Positions 25,534 to 34,992 of a stretch of DNA of 64,000 nucleotides are shown here, piece by piece. Position 1 is the first letter of the stretch. Each line of letters opens with the position of its first letter. The notes under the pieces were generated by a model. The model was given only the letters and a program-made list of their open reading frames with translations. It was not told the DNA's origin and did no database searches. This DNA comes from Nitrobacter sp051535235 (lineage in GTDB: Bacteria > Pseudomonadota > Alphaproteobacteria > Rhizobiales > Xanthobacteraceae): contig NZ_JBPPLZ010000011.1 in assembly GCF_051535235.1 (NCBI RefSeq), positions 7,859-71,858 on the forward strand. The letters are read 5' to 3'. The translations under genes and the position numbers were made by a program.

Positions 25534-26514
25534 ATGAGACCGCTCAACCGCGTTTCCGTGATCGGCGCAGGAGCCTGGGGCACGGCGCTCGCCGGCGTCG
25601 CTGCGCGCGCGGGCCGGGAGGTGACGCTTTATGCGCGCGATGCCGAGATCGCCGCGGCGATCTCGGCAACGCGGGACAACCCGCGGCTGTCCGGCATTGC
25701 GCTCGACCCCGGCATCGCCGTGACCGATGACATCGCCGCTGCCGGCCGCGCCGACATCGTCGTGGTCGCGGTCCCGGCGCAGAATTCGCGCGTGGCAATT
25801 GCCGCACTGGCCCCGCATCTGGCGGCCGGAACGCCCGTCATCGCCAGCGCCAAGGGCATCGAGCATGGCACGCGGCGCTTCATGACAGAGGTGATCGAGG
25901 AGGCCGCGCCTCAAGCCGTGCCCGCGATCCTGTCCGGACCGAGTTTTGCCAACGACGTGGCGCGGGGACTGCCGACCGCGGTGACGCTGGCAGCGAAAAA
26001 CGAAGCCATGGCGGTCGCGCTGGTCCAGGCGCTCGGCTCAAAGACTTTCCGGCCCTACCACACCACCGATATTCGCGGCGTCGAGATCGGCGGCGCGGCA
26101 AAAAACGTGCTCGCGATTGCTGCGGGCATCGTCGCCGGCCGGCAGTTGGGAGCTTCGGCGCTGGCGGCGCTGACGACACGGGCCTTCACCGAGCTGATGC
26201 GACTTGGACTTGCCTGCGGCGCGCGGGCCGAGACCATCTCCGGGCTGGCGGGACTGGGCGACCTGATCCTGAGCTGCTCCAGTCCGCAGTCGCGCAATTT
26301 CTCGCTCGGCGTCGCGCTCGGCCGCGGCGAGCCGTTCCCGCGCGAAAAACTCAGCGAAGGCGAATTCACCGCGCCGGTGCTGGCCGAACTGGCGGCGGCC
26401 AACGGAATCGACATACCGGTGGCACAGGCGGTCGCGGCCATTCTCGCCGGCCGATTGACGGTCGACGAGGCCATCGACAATCTGCTGACGCGGCCATTCC
26501 GGGCGGAAGGATAG
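25534..26514 (+). CDS. gpsA: NAD(P)-dependent glycerol-3-phosphate dehydrogenase
   Basis: This 326-residue GpsA has the N-terminal dinucleotide motif VIGAGAWGTALAGVAAR. The substrate-binding signature SAKGIEHGTRRFMTEV follows, with ILSGPSFANDVARGLPTAV, then GAAKNVLAIAAGIVAG carrying the catalytic lysine and GLAGLGDLILSCSSPQSRNF. It reduces dihydroxyacetone phosphate to sn-glycerol 3-phosphate for phospholipid synthesis. The ATG at 25534 is favoured; an upstream in-frame ATG at 25468 lies inside tsaD and adds a basic, non-conserved stretch. The EVE-domain gene begins 2 bases after its stop. Confidence 0.97.
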   Translation: MRPLNRVSVIGAGAWGTALAGVAARAGREVTLYARDAEIAAAISATRDNPRLSGIALDPGIAVTDDIAAAGRADIVVVAVPAQNSRVAIAALAPHLAAGTPVIASAKGIEHGTRRFMTEVIEEAAPQAVPAILSGPSFANDVARGLPTAVTLAAKNEAMAVALVQALGSKTFRPYHTTDIRGVEIGGAAKNVLAIAAGIVAGRQLGASALAALTTRAFTELMRLGLACGARAETISGLAGLGDLILSCSSPQSRNFSLGVALGRGEPFPREKLSEGEFTAPVLAELAAANGIDIPVAQAVAAILAGRLTVDEAIDNLLTRPFRAEG

Positions 26515-26516
26515 CG

Positions 26517-26930
26517 ATGGCATACTGGCTGGTGAAATCGGAGCCTTCGGCGTGGTCGTGGGACCAGCAGGTGGCGAAGGGCGCCAAGGGCGAGGCGTGG
26601 ACCGGCGTGCGCAACTTCACGGCGCGGCAGAACCTCGTCGCCATGAAAAAGGGCGATCTGGCCTTCTTCTATCATTCCAATGAAGGCAAGGAGATCGTCG
26701 GCATCGCCGAGATCATCCGCGAGGCCTATCCGGATCCCACCGACAAGACCGGCAAATTTGTCTGCGTCGACATCAAGGCGGACAAGCCGCTGAAGACGTC
26801 GGTGACGATCGCCGCCGTCAAGGCCGACAAGCGCCTGGCTGATATGGCGCTGGTCAAATACTCGCGCCTCTCGGTGCAGCCTGTGACGGCGGCCGAGTGG
26901 AAGCTGGTCTGCAAGATGGGCGGGCTCTAA
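26517..26930 (+). CDS. EVE-domain (PUA-like) protein
   Basis: This 137-residue protein spans one complete EVE domain. It opens with the diagnostic YWLVKSEPSAWSWDQ, then WTGVRNFTARQNLVAMKKGD, FFYHSNEGKEIVGIAEI and the closing VKYSRLSVQPVTAAEW. EVE domains belong to the PUA superfamily and bind modified bases in DNA or RNA; standalone bacterial EVE proteins resemble human THYN1, and their nucleic-acid target is mostly unknown. It starts 2 bases after gpsA, so it is co-transcribed with tsaD-gpsA; TsaD is itself a tRNA-modifying enzyme. Confidence 0.93.
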   Translation: MAYWLVKSEPSAWSWDQQVAKGAKGEAWTGVRNFTARQNLVAMKKGDLAFFYHSNEGKEIVGIAEIIREAYPDPTDKTGKFVCVDIKADKPLKTSVTIAAVKADKRLADMALVKYSRLSVQPVTAAEWKLVCKMGGL

Positions 26931-27109
26931 GCGGGGCGGGCGTCACGCGAGCTGATCCTTGCAGCCGGCAGAGCCTGCGCGCGGGCGCAATCCACGGCGA
27001 CGCGCCTCCATCGGGCAAATCGGTTACCGCATCGTCCGACATGGCAGCTATGCAAGCCGTTCGCCGTGAGGGTTCGGAAACCGGTCAGGACGCGCAAAAG
27101 CGCAATCCG

Positions 27110-27613
27110 TCAGATCGCATGGCCCTTCTTACGCAATTCCTCGATCATCCGCGTTCGTATCTCGCTGGCGACCGACCGGCCGAACTGCTGGCCGACCGCC
27201 ATAGTCTGCTGGGCCAATAGCGGCGTTTTCTGAAGAAATTTCTGACCGACCGGCGTCTTGTAGAAAACAATCAGCGCGCGCAGATCGTCCGCCGTGAAAT
27301 TGCTGGCATAGACCTGCACCACCGCGTCGGACAATTCATCCATGCGGCTTTGGAAGCTCTGCAGCAGCATCGGAATCATGGCGTCGTAATCACGCTCGAC
27401 ATTGGCGCGGCCCTGCACGATCGCCGGCTTCAGCGTCGTCATGATCGTCGGCATCAAACTCTTGAATTGTTCGCCGAGCTTGATGGTGGCCACCAGTTCC
27501 TTTGCGGCGGCTATGGATTCCGGCGACGGGGTTTCCGCTCGCGCAGGCATCGGCGTGAGCCATATCGCGGCCAAAGCGAGGAGGCATCCGATGCGAGACA
27601 GATACTTCAACAT
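27110..27613 (-). CDS. DUF2059 family exported protein
   Basis: This 167-residue protein has a signal peptide, LSRIGCLLALAAIWLTPMPARA (cleavage after ARA). Mature segments MDELSDAVVQVYASNFTADD and LRALIVFYKTPVGQKFLQK form the C-terminal DUF2059 signature, with the typical F-T-xx-E/D-L ... F-Y-x-T-P-x-G pattern. The protein is likely periplasmic and all helical. No function is established for the family. It is convergent with the upstream tsaD-gpsA-EVE operon and divergent from acs, 194 bases away. Confidence 0.88.
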   Translation of the reverse strand: MLKYLSRIGCLLALAAIWLTPMPARAETPSPESIAAAKELVATIKLGEQFKSLMPTIMTTLKPAIVQGRANVERDYDAMIPMLLQSFQSRMDELSDAVVQVYASNFTADDLRALIVFYKTPVGQKFLQKTPLLAQQTMAVGQQFGRSVASEIRTRMIEELRKKGHAI

Positions 27614-27807
27614 CCTTGATTTCCTTCAAAACGCTGCGTGGGTCGTGAATACTAAACCCGCAAATCATCCCGCTGCGGCAAACCGTGCGATCCCGACCAA
27701 GGTGGCACGCCCTTGCCTCTTGCCGAGCCCGAGGGCTGCGACGCATAATACCTTCAAGAACTAAACAGAACTTGGCGCAAATGCGCGGAGTTTGAGTGGA
27801 GGGACAG

Positions 27808-29766
<1,959 letters not shown>

Positions 29767-30212
29767 GTCGATTTGAAACAGCGCATGGTCCTCACAGCTT
29801 TGGAGTCTAATCCAATCGATCGAGAGCATCATTGGGATCACGCTCTCTCGATCGGTTCATGCTTGCACTGAATCGCAACGAGCGGCTCTTCACCTCTTCC
29901 GCTTGCGGGGGAGGTCGACCGACAACGTCGGTCGGGTGGGGGCGATTCATCAGAGCGTTTTCGAGCGAAGTGGATGCCGGTTCGCGTGAAAATAGCGCCA
30001 AATCAAAATCTTGGATTCCGCTTCCGCCCCCCCCAACCCCAACCCTCCCCCGCAAGCGGGAGAGGGAGCACGTCGTGCTCCGATGAAGCGTTTCCATCAA
30101 AAATGGGAACTGCCGCGGTATAAGGAAGCGATCCGTACTCTGGCGTCATGCCCGGCAATGACAATAATCGAGATGTTTCCATCAAAACATGGAACGCTAT
30201 AGCGGGGAAGAA
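29767..30212. other. Repeat-filled gap after acs
   Basis: No gene is supported in these 446 bases. Most of it is a composite of inverted repeats (29893-30065), followed by a half-copy of the atgcccggc family (about 30147) and two related patches, gcgtttccatcaaaaatgg and atgtttccatcaaaacatgg, at about 30088 and 30173. Confidence 0.75.
29893..30065. repeat. Nested palindromic repeat
   Basis: Outer arms 29893-29914 and 30044-30065 (core cgcttgcgggggagg / cctcccccgcaagcg) pair with one mismatch. Between them lies a reversed copy of the ttttcgagcgaagtgga element (29957-30009). The outer arms match those of the element inside the DNA ligase gene at 34586-34700. Confidence 0.85.
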
Positions 30213-30845
30213 TCACTGGCTCGCCCATACGATCCGGGCGATCCATTCCACGTCGGATGCGGCCAGCGTGCGATTGGCGTGGCTCGGATTGAGCGATTGC
30301 AGTTCGATCATCTTCGCGGTCCGGCGCTTGAGTTCCTTCACCATCACCTCGCCGTCTTTGGTCTTCACCACCACGCGGTCGCCACGCCGGATCGGCGTGC
30401 CCGGCGAGACCACGATGACGTCGCCGTCGCGATAGGCAGGCTTCATCGAGTCGCCGGATATCTCCAGCGCATAGGCGTGCTCGTCGTTGACGCAGGGAAG
30501 ACCCACCTCGTCCCAACCCTTGCCGACAGGAAAGCCGCCATCGTCGAAATAGCCGCCCGCGCCGGCCTCGGCGAAACCGAGCAGCGGCACCGCCTGCGCG
30601 ACGCGCGCCGTATCCTCGATGAACTGCACAAAGGTGTCGATCGCGGTATCGGTGGCGGCAAGTGCCTTGGCGACCGATTCGGTTGACGGCCACCGCTCGC
30701 GGCCGTCGCTGGTGACGCGCTTGGATTTGTTGAAGGTGGTCGGGTCGAGCCCGGCCTTTCTCGCCAGCCCCGATGGCGACAGGCCGGCGCGCGCCGCAAG
30801 ACGATCCAGCGCCGACCAGATCTGGGCGTGTGTCAGCATGGCCAT
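30213..30845 (-). CDS. S24 (LexA/CI-like) repressor with N-terminal HTH
   Basis: This 210-residue protein has an N-terminal helix-turn-helix of the phage-repressor type (LSPSGLARKAGLDPTTFNKS, residues 22-41). An S24 peptidase domain follows, with catalytic Ser133 in EISGDSMKPAYRDGD and Lys161 in RGDRVVVKTKDG. An Ala-Gly that could be self-cleaved is at 94-95 (AEAGAGG). Proteins of this size without other phage genes are common in Rhizobiales and their regulon is unknown; it is not LexA itself, which in these bacteria has a different DNA-binding half. A near-palindrome upstream (30895-30908) could be its operator. Confidence 0.88.
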   Translation of the reverse strand: MAMLTHAQIWSALDRLAARAGLSPSGLARKAGLDPTTFNKSKRVTSDGRERWPSTESVAKALAATDTAIDTFVQFIEDTARVAQAVPLLGFAEAGAGGYFDDGGFPVGKGWDEVGLPCVNDEHAYALEISGDSMKPAYRDGDVIVVSPGTPIRRGDRVVVKTKDGEVMVKELKRRTAKMIELQSLNPSHANRTLAASDVEWIARIVWASQ

Positions 30846-30894
30846 TTGGCGCGTCCTGATTCGCTCCCCGGAGCGGTGAATTCTGTCTCCAACT

Positions 30895-30908
30895 AGGAAT
30901 TATTACCT
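30895..30908. promoter_or_regulatory. Candidate repressor operator
   Basis: AGGAATTATTACCT is an imperfect palindrome (5 of 7 pairs) within an AT-rich patch 50 bases upstream of the S24 repressor gene. Autoregulation by the repressor is plausible but unproven. Confidence 0.25.
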
Positions 30909-31072
30909 CAACTGACGGAAACCCGCAATGCGCCGCGGGTAAAAGGCGACCCTTGAAGTGCAAGCGGGCCGCCGATACGGTCACGCATGATCCGCTGCAA
31001 TTTAAGCGAGCGGAAACAGCATCATGCGCTTTTTCAGTCCCATGGAAGCGCACTGACGGGCTCGGGGAACGC

Positions 31073-31417
31073 GTGCGCACGATCTACAAAATCTGTCCTG
31101 CTGCGGCATGGCGAGAGGCCGAGCGGCACGGCGTTTTTCGCGGCAGCGCCGACGACGTGCGCGACGGCTTCATTCATTTTTCCACCGCGTCCCAGCTCGA
31201 AGGCACGGCCCGCAAGCACTTCGCTGGCCAGACCGGGCTGCTCCTGATCGCGATCGATGCCGATGGGCTGGGCGAGGCGCTGCGCTGGGAAGTCTCGCGC
31301 GGCGGCGAGTTGTTTCCGCATCTCTACGGCGAGCTCGATCTCCGTCATGTCACTGCGGTACGGGATATGCATGCACGACCGGACGGACATCACGACATCC
31401 CGGAGCTGGCGCCGTGA
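31073..31417 (+). CDS. DUF952 family protein
   Basis: This 114-residue protein has the DUF952 pattern. TIYKICPAAAWREAERHGVF is at the start; RDGFIHFSTASQLEGTARKH carries the invariant GFIHxS segment; LRWEVSRGGELFPHLYGEL carries the closing FPHLYG motif. The family is related in fold to glutathione-S-transferase-linked or ADP-ribosyl-type small domains and has no firm function. The start is a GTG at 31073; no ATG lies nearby and the upstream frame is not conserved. Its stop overlaps the GTG start of pyrD (GTGA), a conserved pairing in this group. Confidence 0.85.
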   Translation: MRTIYKICPAAAWREAERHGVFRGSADDVRDGFIHFSTASQLEGTARKHFAGQTGLLLIAIDADGLGEALRWEVSRGGELFPHLYGELDLRHVTAVRDMHARPDGHHDIPELAP

Positions 31418-32508
31418 TCCGCGCCTTCGACAATTTTTCGCTGCCGCTCCTGCGCTGGTTCGATCCGGAGGACGCTCATCGCATGGCGATTCAGGGATTG
31501 CGGCTGCTGCCGCCGATACGGCAGCGTGCCGACGATCCGAAACTCGCGGTTCGTGCCTTCGGTCTGAATTTTCCCAACCCGATCGGCATGGCCCCCGGCT
31601 TCGACAAGAACGCCGAGGTTCCCGACGCACTGCTGAAGCTGGGATTCGGCTTCGTCGAGGTCGGTACCGTGACGCCGCGGCCGCAGCCCGGCAATCCGCG
31701 CCCGCGCGTGTTCCGTCTCGAACGCGACGAGGGCGTGATCAACCGCATGGGATTCAACAATGACGGCGCCCATGTCGTGCTGCGCCGGCTCGCCGCCCGC
31801 GCGCATTCCGGCGGCATCATCGGCGTCAACATCGGCGCCAACAAGGATTCGACCAATCGCGTCGCCGACTATGTCAGGCTGATTGAAATCTTCGCACCGG
31901 TGGCGAGCTACTTCACCGTCAACGTGTCGTCGCCCAATACGCCGGGCCTGCGCAACCTGCAGCAGGCGGATGCGCTCAACGAACTGCTGGCGAAGGTGAT
32001 CGACGCCCGCGAGCGGGTCCGTCAGAATGCCGGCGATACGCCGGTGCTGCTCAAGATCGCGCCGGACCTGACGCTGGCAGAACTCGACGACGTCGTTCAG
32101 ATCGCGCGCTCGCGCCGCATCGACGGCATGATCGTCGGCAACACCACGCTGGCGCGGCCATCGAGCTTGCGCGATCAATCGCGCGCGAAAGAACAGGGCG
32201 GGTTGTCCGGGCGGCCGCTGTTCCGGCTGTCGACCCGGATGGTGGCGGAAACCTATGTGCGCACCGAAGGCGCGTTCCCGCTGATCGGGGTCGGCGGCAT
32301 CGACTCCGGCGGCGCCGCGCTGACCAAGATTCGGGCGGGCGCCACCCTGATCCAGCTTTATTCGGCGCTGGTCTACAAGGGACTGGGTCTGGTCGACGAC
32401 ATCAAGCGCGATCTGATGTCGACGCTGCTGCGGACGGGACGCGACTCGCTGCCGGAAATCGTCGGCGCGGATGCCGCGGCGATCACGGCGGAAGACTGGC
32501 CGGTTTAA
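31414..32508 (+). CDS. pyrD: Dihydroorotate dehydrogenase (quinone), class 2
   Basis: This 364-residue enzyme has the class 2 layout. A short N-terminal amphipathic region is followed by GLNFPNPIGMAPGFDKNAEV, VEVGTVTPRPQPGNPRPRVF and NRMGFNNDGA. The catalytic Ser lies in VNVSSPNTPGLR, and the FMN-binding C-terminus is LIGVGGIDSGGAALTKIRAG. It oxidises dihydroorotate to orotate with ubiquinone at the inner membrane, the fourth step of pyrimidine synthesis. The GTG at 31414 overlaps the DUF952 stop by 4 bases; this start gives the usual length, while a longer frame would overlap most of the DUF952 gene. Confidence 0.96.
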   Translation: MIRAFDNFSLPLLRWFDPEDAHRMAIQGLRLLPPIRQRADDPKLAVRAFGLNFPNPIGMAPGFDKNAEVPDALLKLGFGFVEVGTVTPRPQPGNPRPRVFRLERDEGVINRMGFNNDGAHVVLRRLAARAHSGGIIGVNIGANKDSTNRVADYVRLIEIFAPVASYFTVNVSSPNTPGLRNLQQADALNELLAKVIDARERVRQNAGDTPVLLKIAPDLTLAELDDVVQIARSRRIDGMIVGNTTLARPSSLRDQSRAKEQGGLSGRPLFRLSTRMVAETYVRTEGAFPLIGVGGIDSGGAALTKIRAGATLIQLYSALVYKGLGLVDDIKRDLMSTLLRTGRDSLPEIVGADAAAITAEDWPV

Positions 32509-32543
32509 AGCAGGTTTGGTTTAGACGGAATCAACACCCCGTC

Positions 32544-32566
32544 ATGCCCGGCTTTATGCCGGGCAT
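32544..32566. repeat. Short hairpin of the atgcccggc repeat family
   Basis: ATGCCCGGC and GCCGGGCAT pair perfectly around the loop TTTAT, 35 bases after the pyrD stop. Related halves lie at about 30147, 49905 and 57591. It could double as a transcription end for pyrD, but no T-run follows. Confidence 0.75.
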
Positions 32567-32641
32567 CCACGTCATCGCGCAAACGGCTTTGGAGTCTATT
32601 TCAACCGCGTTGAATCAGACTCGTCGCTCATCTTTTTGTTT

Positions 32642-32712
32642 GAGCATGATCTTTTCCGAAAACCGGTTTCCACTTTGCGCTGGCGCGGCCCTTCGGGTCG
32701 GGATCATGCTTT
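32642..32712. repeat. Dispersed palindromic repeat, agcatgatc type
   Basis: The ends agcatgatc (32643-32651) and gatcatgct (32703-32711) are an inverted pair that frames ccgaaaaccggtttccactt. A reversed, degenerate copy is at 8588-8640 and a partial one at 62754-62801. Confidence 0.75.
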
Positions 32713-32714
32713 AG

Positions 32715-33011
32715 CTACCGCGGCGCACCGAACACGCGCGACAACAGCCAGATCGGGACCACGACGACGGCGCCGAGCAGAAAGTAGCGCCACAATCCGT
32801 TGATCGCATCGAAACCGAGATTCCAGACCCGCTCGACCAGCAGGCGGATGCTTTGCACGATATTCCAGGGGTCGAAGCCGACCGCAGCGAGCATCACGCC
32901 GACCAGCGTCGACAGCAGGATCAGGCGAAACGCAACCCCCAGTGGCGAGCCCCCCAGGAAACGCGACAGGTTGTCGTTGTCGGCCGGAAATTTCCGGGTG
33001 TCGTTCGGCAT
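32715..33011 (-). CDS. DUF6460 family small membrane protein
   Basis: This 98-residue protein has a polar start (MPNDTRKFPADNDNLSRFLG), then two hydrophobic segments: VAFRLILLSTLVGVMLAAVG (about 25-44) and YFLLGAVVVVPIWLLSRVFG (about 76-95). Between them is FDPWNIVQSIRLLVERVWNL. This matches the integral-membrane DUF6460 family, widespread in Rhizobiales and of unknown function. It follows the ligase gene on the same strand by about 150 bases. Confidence 0.8.
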   Translation of the reverse strand: MPNDTRKFPADNDNLSRFLGGSPLGVAFRLILLSTLVGVMLAAVGFDPWNIVQSIRLLVERVWNLGFDAINGLWRYFLLGAVVVVPIWLLSRVFGAPR

Positions 33012-33159
33012 CGTGACCCTCCTGCGGGATTCGAGGCCCCGCGCGTCGCAGCATAGCCCAAAAAAACCGCGTGATGCAGATGGGGAACCGCCGTTCCGCC
33101 GTCAATGGTCCGGTAGCGCGCGATAGCAAGGCGGATTCCGGTTTGGCGTCCGATCGCGT

Positions 33160-34992
33160 TCATGCGGATCCATTCGCTGCAGCGGAGGCGAGCATCCGCT
33201 CCAGTGTCTCCAGCCGGTCGGCCTCGCGCGGCGGCTTGTCCCAGCGCAGGCGGCTGATGCGGGGAAAACGCATCGCCACGCCCGACCTGTGCCGGGCCGA
33301 CCGCTGCAATCCCTCGAAGGCGACTTCCAGCACCAGCCCCCGATCCGGCTCATGCACGACGTGGCGCACCGGACCGAAGCTCTCCGTGGTATTGCGACGG
33401 ACGAACCGGTCGATCCGCAGCAGTTCCTCGTCGGTGAAGCCGAAATAGGCCTTGCCAACCGGCACCAGCTGCTCGTTTCCATCGGCCTCGGTCCAGACTC
33501 CGAAGGTGTAGTCCGAGTAATAGGACGAGCGCTTGCCGTGGCCACGCTGCGCATACATCAGCACGGCGTCGATGACATGCGGATCGCGTTTCCATTTCCA
33601 CCACAGACCCTTGGGACGTCCCGGCAGATACGGCGCGTCGCGGCGCTTCAGCATGATGCCCTCGACCGCGGCGGCATCCGCTCCCGCCGCGGCCGGATCG
33701 GCGCGGACTGCCGCAAGTTCGCCCCATGTGGCGAAGGGCACCTGCGGCGACAGGTCGATACGCGGATCGTCAAGCGCTGCGATGAAATCAACCAGCCGAC
33801 CCCGCCGGTCGTCAAACGGCAACTCGCGCAGGTCGTTGTCGCCATCGTCGAGCAGATCGTAGGCGCGCAGGTGGATGGGGTATTCCTTCATCAGCCCCAC
33901 CGTCACGGTCTTGCGGTTCAGCCGCTGCTGCAGGACATTGAACGATTGCACCCGCCCCTCGCGCACCACCAGCAATTCGCCGTCGATGGCGAATCCCTGA
34001 CACAAGGTGCGAAGCGGTTTTGGGACATTGTCCAGCGGCACGTCAGAAGAGTCCGCCAGCACCAGCGATGGCAGCAGGTCAGGAAAGCTTTTAGTGATGT
34101 CCTCGCCGGTGCGCGAATAAAGCCGGATCGCGGCACTGCCATGCTCGTCGCGGCCGCCGACGGCCTGCACGCGGATGCCGTCCCATTTCCACTCGGCGAT
34201 GAAATCGGCGGCATCCAGCCGCGCAAAGTCGGCGTCCTCGATCGCGTGCGCCAGCATCACCGGACGGAACGGCGCGGGAATCCGATTGACCGGCTTGTCG
34301 GCGCGGCCCTCGAGCCATGCGAACAGGTCGAGATACGGCGGCGCGAGACCGGGCCAGATCAGTTCGACATCGTGCGTGTCCTTGTCGCCGAGCGCCGCAG
34401 CAGCGGTCTTGGCAAGCCGCGCGGACACGCCGATGCGCATCGCGCCGGTGACGAGTTTCAGGAGCGCCCAGCGCCCGATTTCGTCCAACTCGTCGAGCCA
34501 GTGCGCAAGTTGGGCCGGCAGTTCGGCCTTGCCGAGCGTGCGCAGCGTGGTGACGACATCGGTAAGCGTCGGAGGGGACTCTTCACCTCTCCCGCTTGCG
34601 GGGGAGGTCGGATCGCGAAGCGAGCCGGGTGGGGGCTTTCTTTGATTGTTTTCTGCTGCAAGTTGCCCCCTCCCCAACCCTCCCCCGCAAGCGGGAGAGG
34701 GAGCAGGCTGAGGATCGGGAGCTTGCGGCCACATCAGCGCCACCGTCTCGGAGAGATCGCCGACGTAGTCATAGGACAGCGCGAACAGCACCGGATCGGC
34801 GCGCGCGGCGATCAGGCCGCGGACAAGAGCAGGCTTGGCGTGCTTGAACGACAATGCGCCGGTCAGCGCCGCCAGCGCATAGCCACGATCCGGATCCGAC
34901 GTCTCGCGAAAATAAGCCGTGATCAGCCGCAGCTTGTTGTTGCGGCCGGGTTCGTAGGCGAGACGGTCGAGCAGTTCGGCGAAGCGGTTCAT
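33160..34992 (-). CDS. ATP-dependent DNA ligase of the Lhr-associated repair set
   Basis: This 610-residue protein has an N-terminal helical domain (1-180). A nucleotidyltransferase domain follows whose active-site lysine lies in EWKWDGIRVQAVG, then RLYSRTGEDITKSFPDL, FAIDGELLVVREG, VEGIMLKRRDAPYLPGRPKG and WWKWKRDP. A C-terminal OB domain closes the protein. It matches the bacterial ligase family that occurs with a DEXH helicase, a nuclease and a phosphoesterase. The first residues overlap the exonuclease stop by 4 bases. Residues 95-139 are low-complexity and come from an inserted palindromic repeat read in frame. The helicase and phosphoesterase are not in the window. Confidence 0.93.
   Translation of the reverse strand: MNRFAELLDRLAYEPGRNNKLRLITAYFRETSDPDRGYALAALTGALSFKHAKPALVRGLIAARADPVLFALSYDYVGDLSETVALMWPQAPDPQPAPSPACGGGLGRGQLAAENNQRKPPPGSLRDPTSPASGRGEESPPTLTDVVTTLRTLGKAELPAQLAHWLDELDEIGRWALLKLVTGAMRIGVSARLAKTAAAALGDKDTHDVELIWPGLAPPYLDLFAWLEGRADKPVNRIPAPFRPVMLAHAIEDADFARLDAADFIAEWKWDGIRVQAVGGRDEHGSAAIRLYSRTGEDITKSFPDLLPSLVLADSSDVPLDNVPKPLRTLCQGFAIDGELLVVREGRVQSFNVLQQRLNRKTVTVGLMKEYPIHLRAYDLLDDGDNDLRELPFDDRRGRLVDFIAALDDPRIDLSPQVPFATWGELAAVRADPAAAGADAAAVEGIMLKRRDAPYLPGRPKGLWWKWKRDPHVIDAVLMYAQRGHGKRSSYYSDYTFGVWTEADGNEQLVPVGKAYFGFTDEELLRIDRFVRRNTTESFGPVRHVVHEPDRGLVLEVAFEGLQRSARHRSGVAMRFPRISRLRWDKPPREADRLETLERMLASAAANGSA
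34586..34700. repeat. Palindromic repeat inserted in frame in the DNA ligase gene
   Basis: Arms 34586-34607 and 34679-34700 are perfect 22-bp reverse complements (core cgcttgcgggggagg / cctcccccgcaagcg) with 71 bases between. The same arms occur outside genes at 29893-30065. In the ligase frame the element is read as SPACGGGLGRGQ ... SPASGRGEESPP, a linker rich in Gly, Pro and Arg that interrupts the N-terminal domain without a stop. Confidence 0.9.

Noticed and set aside
30213..30845. The S24 protein as LexA itself
   Set aside because: The N-terminal DNA-binding half does not match the LexA winged helix, and alphaproteobacterial LexA has a different spacing.
32544..32566. The pyrD hairpin as a standard terminator
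   Set aside because: It has a good stem but no T-run, and similar hairpins occur elsewhere as repeats.
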